DNA of 6,507 nucleotides from an uncultured Anaerosacchariphilus sp. (GTDB lineage: Bacteria; Bacillota; Clostridia; Lachnospirales; Lachnospiraceae), in contig CAKROP010000128.1 in assembly GCA_934373375.1 (NCBI GenBank), positions 1 through 6,507 on the forward strand. The letters run 5' to 3'. How positions within the stretch are numbered: the stretch's first letter is position 1; every line of letters begins with the position of its first letter. A program made the translations under genes and the position numbers. Positions 1-6,000 of the stretch are shown here, one piece after another. The notes below the pieces were generated by a model. It did not search any database, was not told where the DNA came from, and saw only the letters and a program-made list of their open reading frames with translations.

Positions 1-191
1 CCCACCTGAAGCATGACGCGCTCCGCGGTCCGAAGGAAGATGTTGGCGCGGCACAGGGCGTCCATGTCGCCGATGAAGGTAACGCGGCCGTCCTCGACCA
101 GGCTTACGTCATACCCCAGATCCTGTATTTCCCGTTTCAGTACCGCCTCCAGTCCGAAGTGGCAGGGGGCGAGGAATTCGTATGTTTCCAT
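1..191 (-). CDS. rlmL: THUMP-domain class I SAM-dependent RNA methyltransferase, N-terminal part (RlmL/YpsC-like), runs off window
   Basis: Only the first 63 codons are visible; the gene continues beyond base 1. The protein begins METYEFLAPCHFGLEAVLKR and continues with a YDVSLVEDGRVTFIGDMDAL segment and a RANIFLRTAERV segment. This matches the N-terminal ferredoxin-like/THUMP region of the RlmL/YpsC family as I know it (start 'F.AP.. GLE..L..E...LG', then 'A...NL.LRTA.RV'). Family members methylate a guanine N2 in 23S rRNA (m2G2445 in E. coli RlmL). The catalytic Rossmann domain with its NPPY-type motif lies outside the window, so activity cannot be checked here. The ATG at 189-191 is preceded by GGAG at 204-207, about 12 bases upstream, which is a long but usable spacing. 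The gene has its own promoter (292-320) and a leader hairpin. The family call is confident; the exact target base is inferred from the family. Confidence 0.85.
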   Translation of the reverse strand, partial: METYEFLAPCHFGLEAVLKREIQDLGYDVSLVEDGRVTFIGDMDALCRANIFLRTAERVMLQV

Positions 192-234
192 TTATCTTTA
201 TTTCTCCATTTTCTTACTTTTTTGCATTCAGTTT

Positions 235-276
235 GACGGCAGACGCTTCTGATTGTTTGCTCCTGCGCCTGCCGTC
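235..276 (-). promoter_or_regulatory. Leader hairpin in the 5' UTR of the THUMP methyltransferase gene
   Basis: Two 12-base arms (235-246 and 265-276) pair perfectly apart from one G-U wobble when read as minus-strand RNA, with arm GACGGCAGGCGC. The 18-base loop contains AGGAG. The hairpin lies between the predicted transcription start (about 285) and the start codon at 191. No U-tract follows, so it does not look like a simple intrinsic terminator. It could protect or regulate the transcript; a role is inference. Confidence 0.5.
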
Positions 277-291
277 ATCCACTTATAGTTT

Positions 292-320
292 ATCTTAATA
301 TGCCCTTTCCCCGCTGTCAA
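292..320 (-). promoter_or_regulatory. Sigma-A promoter for the THUMP methyltransferase gene
   Basis: On the minus strand there is a perfect -35 TTGACA (315-320), a 17-base spacer and a -10 TAAGAT (292-297). The predicted start near 285 gives a leader of about 95 bases. The -35 box lies between CCCCGC/GCGGGG inverted arms (309-314 and 338-343), just downstream of the rhodanese stop codon. Confidence 0.65.
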
Positions 321-352
321 TGATTTTTCTGCGCCATGCGGGGACTGAATCT

Positions 353-658
353 CTAATAATGTTCCAGGTTCCGCCCTTTGTAGGACTGGATGCCGCCCAC
401 CAGGGTCCAGACCCGGTAGCCTGCTTCGGCCAGCTCCCGGGCGGCTTTCATGCTGGTGCTGCCGCGCTCGCAGTAGAGGATCAGGGTTTTTCGGCGGAGC
501 AGGTACACGCGGTCCCGCAGGCTCTCGTAGGGGATGCAGACGGCGCCTTTGATGTGCCGGCGGCGGAAGTCCCTGGGAGAGCGGATGTCAATGAGGATAT
601 AGTCGGGTTTAAAGAGATAGCTGTCTATTTCCCTGGGGGAGATGGTGCCAAAGTTCAT
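353..658 (-). CDS. Single-domain rhodanese-like protein (101 aa)
   Basis: This is a stand-alone rhodanese domain, a fold that carries persulfide sulfur on an active-site cysteine, presumably in the cytoplasm because no signal or membrane segment is present. The CH2A-type segment LIDIRSPRDF..RHIKGAVCIP spans residues 22-43. The catalytic loop C63-E-R-G-S-T-S follows the hydrophobic strand TLILY (58-62). The C-terminal GGIQSYKG (88-95) corresponds to the usual CH2B 'GG..aW.G' motif. Length and order fit GlpE/PspE-size proteins. The loop carries an arginine (CERGSTS), compatible with binding an anionic thiol substrate; the true acceptor is unknown. The start at 656-658 is supported by AAGGTGAT directly upstream (663-670), so translation should be strong. 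It has its own promoter candidate (681-709), and no clear terminator follows it. Confidence 0.9.
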   Translation of the reverse strand: MNFGTISPREIDSYLFKPDYILIDIRSPRDFRRRHIKGAVCIPYESLRDRVYLLRRKTLILYCERGSTSMKAARELAEAGYRVWTLVGGIQSYKGRNLEHY

Positions 659-680
659 GGAATCACCTTTTGAATAGAAG

Positions 681-709
681 GGTATACTTTATAGATATGC
701 GGGAGGCAA
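681..709 (-). promoter_or_regulatory. Candidate sigma-A promoter for the rhodanese gene
   Basis: Minus-strand TTGCCT (704-709), a 17-base spacer and TATACC (681-686) lie just upstream of the rhodanese ribosome binding site. Both hexamers deviate from consensus at two positions. The predicted start near 674 would give a leader of only about 15 bases, short but workable with the SD at 663-670. Confidence 0.4.
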
Positions 710-732
710 AGGGATTGTGAATTTGGCTCCGC

Positions 733-770
733 ATAAAATCGCCCGGCTCTGCGGAGCAGAGCGGGCGATT
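733..770 (-). terminator. Intrinsic terminator of the 56-aa protein gene
   Basis: A long GC-rich hairpin spans 737-770. The minus-strand arm AATCGCCCGCTCTGC pairs with its complement across a 3-base loop with a single bulged base. A short T run (TTTT at 735-738) and AT follow in the minus direction. It sits 28 bases past the stop at 799-801 and isolates the small gene from the rhodanese promoter. Confidence 0.7.
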
Positions 771-798
771 CGGTTGTTGCTGTATTGACCAAAATAAT

Positions 799-969
799 TT
801 AGTAGCTGCAGTCCTCGGACTCGCTTTTAGCATTCTTGCTGCTCTTGGCGGAGTTTTTGGATTTTGCGCTGTTTTTGCTGGTGGTGTTTTTTGCGGAGCT
901 CTTGGTGTTGCTCATATCGGTGTAATTTTTGCTCTCGCTGTTGTTCCTATAGTCGGTGTAGTTTGCCAT
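799..969 (-). CDS. Small Ser/Asn/Lys-rich hydrophilic protein (56 aa), function unknown
   Basis: I translated this gene by hand; it begins MANYTDYRNNSESKNYTDMS and ends SESEDCSY. It is highly hydrophilic, built almost wholly from Ser, Asn, Lys, Ala and Thr, with repeated NSAKSKNSAKS-like units, a doubled NYTD near the N-terminus and one cysteine near the C-terminus. No membrane segment or known domain is visible. That it is a real gene is supported by a perfect AAGGAGG ribosome binding site about 7 bases before the ATG (967-969), a terminator just after the stop, and a promoter candidate upstream. Its size and composition resemble minor small acid-soluble spore proteins (SspN/O/P-type) in a general way, but I see no specific homology. 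A spore or stress role is inference, helped by the CATACTA-type -10 element upstream. Confidence 0.75.
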   Translation of the reverse strand: MANYTDYRNNSESKNYTDMSNTKSSAKNTTSKNSAKSKNSAKSSKNAKSESEDCSY

Positions 970-1009
970 GATTTCTGCCTCCTTGTGAAATGCTTTTGAT
1001 TTACACTTC

Positions 1010-1038
1010 TAGTATGGCAGGTATGGCGCAAATTATTT
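1010..1038 (-). promoter_or_regulatory. Sporulation-type (sigma-G/E-like) promoter candidate for the 56-aa gene
   Basis: The minus strand has CATACTA (1010-1016) and, 17 bases upstream, AAATA (1034-1038). These resemble sigma-G (GMATR / CATnnTA) and, less well, sigma-E elements. I found no convincing sigma-A promoter in the 92-base gap. The predicted start near 1003 gives a leader of about 34 bases. A 9-base imperfect tandem repeat (forward AGTATGGCA / GGTATGGCG, 1011-1028) overlaps it. These are short degenerate motifs, so confidence is low. Confidence 0.35.
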
Positions 1039-1061
1039 TTCCAGATTCTGGATGTTTTTGT

Positions 1062-1742
1062 TTAAAATAAAAGCTGAAGTCCCATTGCGATAATCCACAT
1101 ATATGCACAGGTTTTTGGAATCATAAGCAAACCAACCTTTGGTTTTGATTTGCTGAACAATGTTACAGGTATGTAGCAGCCGAATGAAAGGATGATTGCG
1201 GCAGCCATTCTTGTCATATGAAGGTCATTTGTGTTGCCTGATATTGCGTAAAGAATGATTACGCCGATGCCTGTTACTGCGAAAACAGTGTTTCTGATAA
1301 CAGAAAGCTTCCTATTGCCTTCATCTGAACACCAGTTGTTTTGCGGAAGAACGCAGATTACAATTCTGATGATTGCAGAAATCCAAATCATTGCTTCAAC
1401 TGCAGCAGGTGCTGTCAATTCAGGGAATGTAAGCTTCCAGATATATAGCAAAACAATGTAGAAGGCTGTCATGGTAATTGATGAAACCTGCAAGCCGATG
1501 CCGAGTTGTCTTTTGATTTTGTCATTGCTTCCACGAGCTGCTCTGATAATTCTCGGAACAAGGTGGAATGCGTCACCGCCGCAAAGTGTCAATGTCAACA
1601 CGCCGTACAGGATGAACAAAGGATTGCCCTTTGAAAATGTGAAGAATAAAATACCTGCAATTAAGTCAAAAATCAAATATCCTGCGTCAAAAACTGCTTC
1701 CATAATATCAGGAACTTGTGGTTTGTATTTTTCGTTTGCCAT
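1062..1742 (-). CDS. Uncharacterised seven-helix membrane protein (226 aa)
   Basis: I do not recognise the family. The protein is very hydrophobic, with seven predicted membrane helices at about residues 17-37, 41-60, 82-102, 115-132, 148-167, 176-197 and 203-224. Basic residues cluster after helix 2 (R64 to R79), between helices 4 and 5 (R144, K145) and between 6 and 7 (K198-K202). This predicts N-terminus in, C-terminus out by the positive-inside rule. Distinct polar motifs are GGDAFHLVPR (55-64) at the end of helix 2 and LPQNNW (132-137). The start at 1740-1742 is chosen because AGGAG lies 8 bases upstream (1751-1755); an in-frame ATG 13 codons earlier (1781) has no such site. It lies 48 bases after the MarR gene with no terminator or promoter seen between, so the two are probably co-transcribed and this is a likely target of that regulator. 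A transport, resistance or lipid-modifying role is possible but unproven. No clear terminator follows. Confidence 0.85.
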   Translation of the reverse strand: MANEKYKPQVPDIMEAVFDAGYLIFDLIAGILFFTFSKGNPLFILYGVLTLTLCGGDAFHLVPRIIRAARGSNDKIKRQLGIGLQVSSITMTAFYIVLLYIWKLTFPELTAPAAVEAMIWISAIIRIVICVLPQNNWCSDEGNRKLSVIRNTVFAVTGIGVIILYAISGNTNDLHMTRMAAAIILSFGCYIPVTLFSKSKPKVGLLMIPKTCAYMWIIAMGLQLLF

Positions 1743-1790
1743 AATTAAAACTCCTTTTCTTTCCTTTAAAGATACCGGCATCTCACCATG

Positions 1791-2219
1791 TTATTTGCTA
1801 TTTAAACATTCTTCTGCGTTATTGCAGATTTTTTCAAAAATGTTCTTGAATACTGCGATTTCCTCATCCGAAAATCCTCTGAGCACATCGCGGGCAAAAC
1901 GCTTTTGTGTGTCAATACCCTCGTAAATTATGCTTTTTGCGCTTTCGGTCACAAAAATCTCTATGTGTTTTTTGTTGCTTTCGCTTTGCTTCTTTTCAAT
2001 CAGGCCTTTGTTCTCAAGTGATTTGAGCGAGGTTGAAACATGAGATTTTGTTGATTTGCGGATTTTGACAATGTCTGCAGCCGTGTTGAATCCGGGGTTG
2101 CCGTGCAAAAACATCAGGATATCATATTCCATTTGTGTCAAATCGTACTTGTCACAAATGGAACTTGTGAGCGATTCGTAATAGCCGGTAATTGTTTTAT
2201 GTCTGTCCCAAAAATGCAT
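1791..2219 (-). CDS. MarR-family transcriptional regulator (142 aa)
   Basis: This is a winged helix-turn-helix dimeric repressor of the MarR type. The helix EYDILMFLHGNP (31-42) is followed by FNTAADIVKI (44-53), the recognition helix KSTKSHVSTSLKSLENKGLI (55-74) and the beta-wing KQSESNKKHIEIFVTE (77-92). A long C-terminal helix (118-139) fits the dimerisation region. Length is typical. Three cysteines (22, 132, 137) leave redox sensing possible, with no direct evidence. The start at 2217-2219 is chosen because GGAGTGA (2224-2230) sits at normal spacing; an in-frame ATG at 2237 lacks a ribosome binding site. The gene is led by a perfect sigma-A promoter with a palindrome over the predicted transcription start, so autorepression is likely. 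Base composition is lower in GC than the neighbouring envelope genes (about 42% in a 60-base count against 55%). Confidence 0.92.
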   Translation of the reverse strand: MHFWDRHKTITGYYESLTSSICDKYDLTQMEYDILMFLHGNPGFNTAADIVKIRKSTKSHVSTSLKSLENKGLIEKKQSESNKKHIEIFVTESAKSIIYEGIDTQKRFARDVLRGFSDEEIAVFKNIFEKICNNAEECLNSK

Positions 2220-2239
2220 ATCGTCACTCCATGTCAATC

Positions 2240-2253
2240 GTTCTATTTAGAAC
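2240..2253 (-). promoter_or_regulatory. Candidate MarR operator (perfect inverted repeat)
   Basis: GTTCTATTTAGAAC is a perfect palindrome (6-base arms, 2-base centre) placed 1 base past the -10 box and covering the predicted start near 2248. A repressor bound here would block transcription of the MarR/membrane-protein pair. Position and symmetry are seen; binding by this MarR is inference. Confidence 0.6.
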
Positions 2254-2254
2254 C

Positions 2255-2283
2255 ATTATAGTGTGCGATATATGGCTTGTCAA
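2255..2283 (-). promoter_or_regulatory. Perfect-consensus sigma-A promoter of the MarR operon
   Basis: On the minus strand TTGACA (2278-2283), exactly 17 bases, then TATAAT (2255-2260). Both hexamers match the consensus fully. Such a strong promoter in front of a regulator implies tight repression in the uninduced state. The leader from about 2248 to the start codon at 2219 is about 29 bases. Confidence 0.88.
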
Positions 2284-2292
2284 TACATATAT
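2268..2292. repeat. Inverted repeat around the -35 box, possible second operator
   Basis: ATATATG (2268-2274) and CATATAT (2286-2292) are perfect 7-base inverted arms separated by 11 bases and centred on the -35 box. A regulator bound here would compete with RNA polymerase. The arms are AT-only apart from one base, so chance occurrence is possible. Confidence 0.4.
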
Positions 2293-2304
2293 TCTGGTGA
2301 TTAC

Positions 2305-2317
2305 GGTACATCGTACC
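2305..2317. repeat. Inverted repeat upstream of the MarR promoter
   Basis: GGTACATCGTACC has 5-base perfect arms around a 3-base centre; TTA and TAA flank it, with one extra base on the left side. It lies about 22 bases upstream of the -35 box, a common place for an activator or extra regulator site. No binding protein can be named. Confidence 0.3.
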
Positions 2318-2401
2318 TAAATTTTAATGGAAAGAGTATTTGAATGCTTCTTGTTGAATGAAAATTCGCCGGATTTATGATTTTGTCTTATTTTTATTTA
2401 C

Positions 2402-2442
2402 AAAAAAACGAGCCGGGATGTGCGTATCTCGGCTCGTTTTTT
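2402..2442. terminator. Strong bidirectional intrinsic terminator
   Basis: A 12-base-pair stem (2408-2419 with 2426-2437) encloses a 6-base loop, with A7 on the left and T6 on the right. It can act on both strands. It begins 31 bases beyond the stop of the HAAS-protein gene and so ends the envelope cluster on the minus strand. The one non-Watson-Crick position is a G-U pair in plus-strand RNA and an A-C mismatch in minus-strand RNA. Confidence 0.9.
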
Positions 2443-2472
2443 GTGGGTATGCAGTCGAAGCTCTGTCTTTTC

Positions 2473-2967
2473 TCACCACCGATCGCTGAATATCATCACA
2501 ATCAGCCGCACCAAAAGCAGCACGATTACCACCGGTATCAGGAACGGCAGTACCAGGGACAGAATGCCGCCGATGATGGCGCCGATCAGGACAATCACTG
2601 CAATGATGACTACGGCCACCAGGAGTTTGCCGTACCAGGTGTTAAAGTTGAACTTCTTATATTTGATGTCTATGCCGCCTTCGTCGTTGATTTCGGCGTG
2701 GAAGCCCTTCTGTTCTTCCGGCTCGTCGTCATAGTAGGTATAGGTCTGGCTGCTTTCATAGCTGCCGTCCCCCTGTGTATCGATGATGGTTCTGGCGATC
2801 AGCCTGGGATCGCCAAGACCATCCAGTACTTCTTTTTCGCTTTTTCCGGACGCGATTTCCTGGGATATATAGTTCTGATAATAGCGCACGTTATCTTCCA
2901 CGATAGCCGGGGAGACTGCCCCGGTCAGGGCGGCGCGCAGTGTACTTACAAATTCATTTCTGTCCAT
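2473..2967 (-). CDS. HAAS-domain (DUF1700-type) membrane protein (164 aa)
   Basis: The N-terminal helical segment starts MDRNEFVSTLRAAL, continues with NVRYYQNYISQ (26-36) and ends in the motif LGDPRLIART (51-60). This is the pattern of the HAAS/DUF1700 domain ('YY.eYi.e.. LG.P..iA..i'). A polar, tyrosine/acid-rich linker follows (65-108), then two adjacent hydrophobic segments (about 113-134 and 136-160) ending in SDRW. HAAS proteins are often paired with PadR-type regulators and linked to envelope stress or signalling; no padR is visible here. Instead it follows the GLUG surface-protein gene by 81 bases, with its own promoter in that gap (3018-3047). An AGAGG ribosome binding site (2974-2978) supports the ATG at 2965-2967. 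It may sense or help assemble the neighbouring surface protein; this is inference. Confidence 0.88.
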   Translation of the reverse strand: MDRNEFVSTLRAALTGAVSPAIVEDNVRYYQNYISQEIASGKSEKEVLDGLGDPRLIARTIIDTQGDGSYESSQTYTYYDDEPEEQKGFHAEINDEGGIDIKYKKFNFNTWYGKLLVAVVIIAVIVLIGAIIGGILSLVLPFLIPVVIVLLLVRLIVMIFSDRW

Positions 2968-3017
2968 GCTCTACCTCTGCCTTTCTCTGGCAACTCTGTT
3001 GTCTGTTCAGTGCCTAT

Positions 3018-3047
3018 ATCATAGCCTATCCCTGTATTTTCTGTCAA
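3018..3047 (-). promoter_or_regulatory. Sigma-A promoter for the HAAS gene
   Basis: Minus-strand TTGACA (3042-3047), an 18-base spacer and TATGAT (3018-3023). The -35 box begins one base after the stop codon of the preceding 1068-codon gene (3049-3051). No terminator lies between the two genes, so the HAAS gene could be read both from this promoter and from upstream. Confidence 0.7.
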
Positions 3048-3048
3048 C

Positions 3049-6000
3049 TTATTCTTCCGTCTCTTTCGCTGCCTTCCGCGCTTTTCTCCTTTTCTTCAGC
3101 CTCTTGATTACAATCAGCAGAATCAACAGAATTGCCGCGGCCGCGCCAAGCAGAATATACATCAGCGCTCCGCCCGGCTCCTCGGTCACGCAGAAGGTGT
3201 TCTCGGTGCTGTCCGCATCAAATACCAGATAGCTGCCGTCCTTCTGATAGGAAATCTTCTTCCAGCTGCCATCTGCATTCAGCCGGTACAGTCCCGGTTT
3301 GCCTTTCATCTCAGGCGCAATGAAACGAAGCTTGTAGGAAATACCGTCAGTCAGAACCGGATCCCGCAGGGTGGAAGTCCACTGCTCCAGTACGCGGCCT
3401 CTGGTCGGCACCCTGGAAATATCTTCATCTGCCTCTACCAGCACCAGCTTGGCATCCAGACTGAAGGTTCCCTCTGCCAATAAGGTGGAGTGGGCCAGAT
3501 CGCGCATCTGATCGCTGGCTACCGCTGTGGATTCTGTGGTATACAGGACGTTCAGGTCTTTCGAAAAGGTCATATCAGACAGATCTGCCTCTTCCCATTT
3601 TCCATTATATCCATCCTTCTGCGGAATATCCGGATACTCCACGTCGGACAGGTCCGCTCCATACTCGAAGGGCACCGTTTTCAGCACTTCGTCGTCCGCC
3701 ACAAAACGCAGTTCAAATTTCAGGAAGTCCGTTGGTACGTCCGCTTTTTCTGTCAGCGACGCAAATTCTACCGGCTCTGCTTTTCCACCGTAGCTGATAT
3801 CATCCACAGCGCCGTACTCGTCGCCCACAAAGATATTGCCGGACAGTTCTCCGTTTTCATCCACATCACCGGCCACGCTTCCGATGTACTCATCGGCCTT
3901 GGTGACCTCCAGCATGCTGACGCTGTCCTTGATGTCGTGGCCCCAGCCTGCGATGCCGCCCACATAGCTGCCACCCTCCAGGGTGCATTTCGCATAGGAA
4001 CGGCGGATGCTGGAATCGGAATAACCCGCGATACCGCCCACATAGCTGCCGTTGGTGCTTAAAATACTGCCGTATCCCTCGCTGTCTGTCACCAGACCCA
4101 GGGCCATGTTGCCGACAACGCCGCCCGCATTGTCCTTCTTGGACGTCACTTCGCCCTTATTGACGCAGCTCTGGATGATGGCCTTGGTCTCCAGCGTAAA
4201 GTTCAGGCTGTTATTGCCCAGCCTGGTAATATCGTCCTCCGGGTCTGTATCATATTCGATGGCCATGGAACCGGCGATGCCGCCCACGTTTACATCGCCC
4301 TCGATCTCACCAAAGTTCTGACAGCCGTAGGCCTTGCCCCGGGTGGTTTTCTCTATCTGTTCGTCTGATACGTCTACAATTTTATCCTCAATGGAATCGC
4401 TGGTGTCTGTGACGTCTGTCACCAGATCCACCATGGTGTTCATCACCTTATTGAACTGGGCGTTAATGCCCTGGAAGTCGTCGATCATGTCTCCCGTCAT
4501 ATCGGAAATCTGATCACCCAGCTTTCCAAGCTGCTCGGAAATACCGCCTACCGCCGCGTAGAGACGATCGCCGTCTGCCCGGAAATCGTCGCCCAGCTGA
4601 TTAAAGGACAGGTCCATACCTGACATATCTGCGCCCAGCTTATCCAGAGCCGCCTTCATGGCGTTCAGTGCTTCCTCAATTTCAGAGCTCATGGTTTTCA
4701 GACCGTCCAGCGCTTCCTGCGTCTTGTCCTGAATATCCGGATCCTGCAGCAGGTCATTCAGCTTATTCTGCGCGTCGTTCAGCGCGTTCATGCCATCTTT
4801 CAGGTCATTTGCCGCATCGGTCAGTCCGTTAATCAGATTGGACAGATTGTGATCCGTCTGGTACTGGTTCAGGGCGTCGGAGGCTTTCTTGGAGGCGCTG
4901 GCCAGCTTATCGGAAGCCGTGTTCATGGAGTCCTTGATGCTGTTTATCTCGTCCGCATGCTCCGGGCTGTTGAGGGCATCCAGAATCGCGTTGATTCTCT
5001 GAATCTCTTCATTGACACTTCCGGCCACATTGGAAAGCTGGGTCAGGGCGTCCTTTGCGTCCTGTATGCCGGCCTTAATGGCCGCCTCAGACTTATTGAC
5101 CTTTTCCAGGTTGCTGTCAGCCCAGTCTGTAGTCTTATTGGTCAGAGATTTGGCGCTGCTCTTGGCGTCATCCGTATAATCGGAAATCTTATCCATCCGA
5201 TCGGAAATGCCAGACCGGGAATCATCCATATGATCAAGGGCCGCGTCCACCAGGTCTCCCAGCTTATTGATTTCTCCGCGCAGCTCCTCAATCTTATCTG
5301 CGTCAAAGCGCAGGGTCAGATCCGGCGCCATCTGTCCGGTGATGCCGCCCACATCCTTGCGGCCTTCTACGTAACCGTAGTTCTGGTTACCGCTTAAATA
5401 TCCTGCGGAACGTCCTGCCACGCCGCCCACATTGTAACCGATATGGGGATAGCCAATGTGTCCTTCGTTGGTGCTGTTCTGTACCACACCGGAAGAGTAA
5501 CCGCAGATACCGCCGGTGTCCGTGGTGGTATTTACAATGTCGCTCTTTTCATCACTGTCGGAGAGCTGTTTCAGGTTCGTATCCAGATTCAGATCCTCCA
5601 GCGTCGCGCCTTCCTCGTGCTCGCCGGTATTGACGTCCGCCTCGTTGGAGCAGTTGATGATCTGCCCCAGGTTCCGGCCCACGACGCCGCCGGTGCTGTG
5701 GGTTCCGGTGATGCTGCCGGAAGCAGAGGAGTTATAGATGGATCCGCTCTCCTCATTGATACCCGCGATACCGCCCACATTGGTCTGGGCGTCAATGGTT
5801 CCGTTGAAGGTACAGGACAGAATCTGTCCGCTGTTGCTGCCTGCCACGCCGCCGATATTTTTCTTGGTACCGGTGGGCGTCAGGGTTCCCTCTATATGTA
5901 AATTTTTTACTGTTGCACTTTCCTGCACATATCGGAAGAAGCCCTCGTTGGAACCGTCCCCGTCAAAGGTCAGGCCGGAAATGGTGTGTCCGCCGCCGTC

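Noticed and set aside
198..227. Nine-codon upstream open frame (MQKSKKMEK) in the methyltransferase leader
   Set aside because: It has no ribosome binding site of its own; it is probably chance in an A-rich leader, although it overlaps the SD of the main gene.
309..343. CCCCGC/GCGGGG inverted repeat as the rhodanese terminator
   Set aside because: The 6-base arms are 23 bases apart and no T-run follows; it overlaps the next promoter, so it may be chance or regulatory rather than a terminator.
320..673. Plus-strand open frame of 117 codons
   Set aside because: It covers the rhodanese gene in antisense; the minus-strand frame has clear rhodanese motifs and a strong ribosome binding site.
1040..1052. 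Small hairpin TCCAGATTCTGGA as a terminator for the MarR operon
   Set aside because: Stem of only 5 base pairs with A-rich rather than T-rich sequence following it on the minus strand; too weak to call.
1743..1781. Earlier in-frame ATG for the seven-helix protein (13 extra residues)
   Set aside because: No ribosome binding site precedes it, while AGGAG sits at good spacing before the ATG at 1742 and would lie inside the extended frame.
2220..2237. Earlier in-frame ATG for the MarR protein (6 extra residues)
   Set aside because: No Shine-Dalgarno before it and only about 11 bases from the predicted transcription start; GGAGTGA fits the ATG at 2219.
2377..3024. Long plus-strand open frame of 215 codons
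   Set aside because: It lies opposite the HAAS gene, has no ribosome binding site, begins before a bidirectional terminator it would have to cross, and its protein looks like an antisense translation.
3865..5856. Regular repeats with about 78-base spacing that could suggest a CRISPR array or tandem satellite
   Set aside because: The periodicity is of codons encoding GLUG motifs within one continuous reading frame; DNA copies are mostly diverged and there are no unique spacers.
3490..5901. Several plus-strand open frames (3490-4062, 4849-5397, 5443-5901)
   Set aside because: All are antisense shadows of the GLUG gene, lacking ribosome binding sites and domain features.
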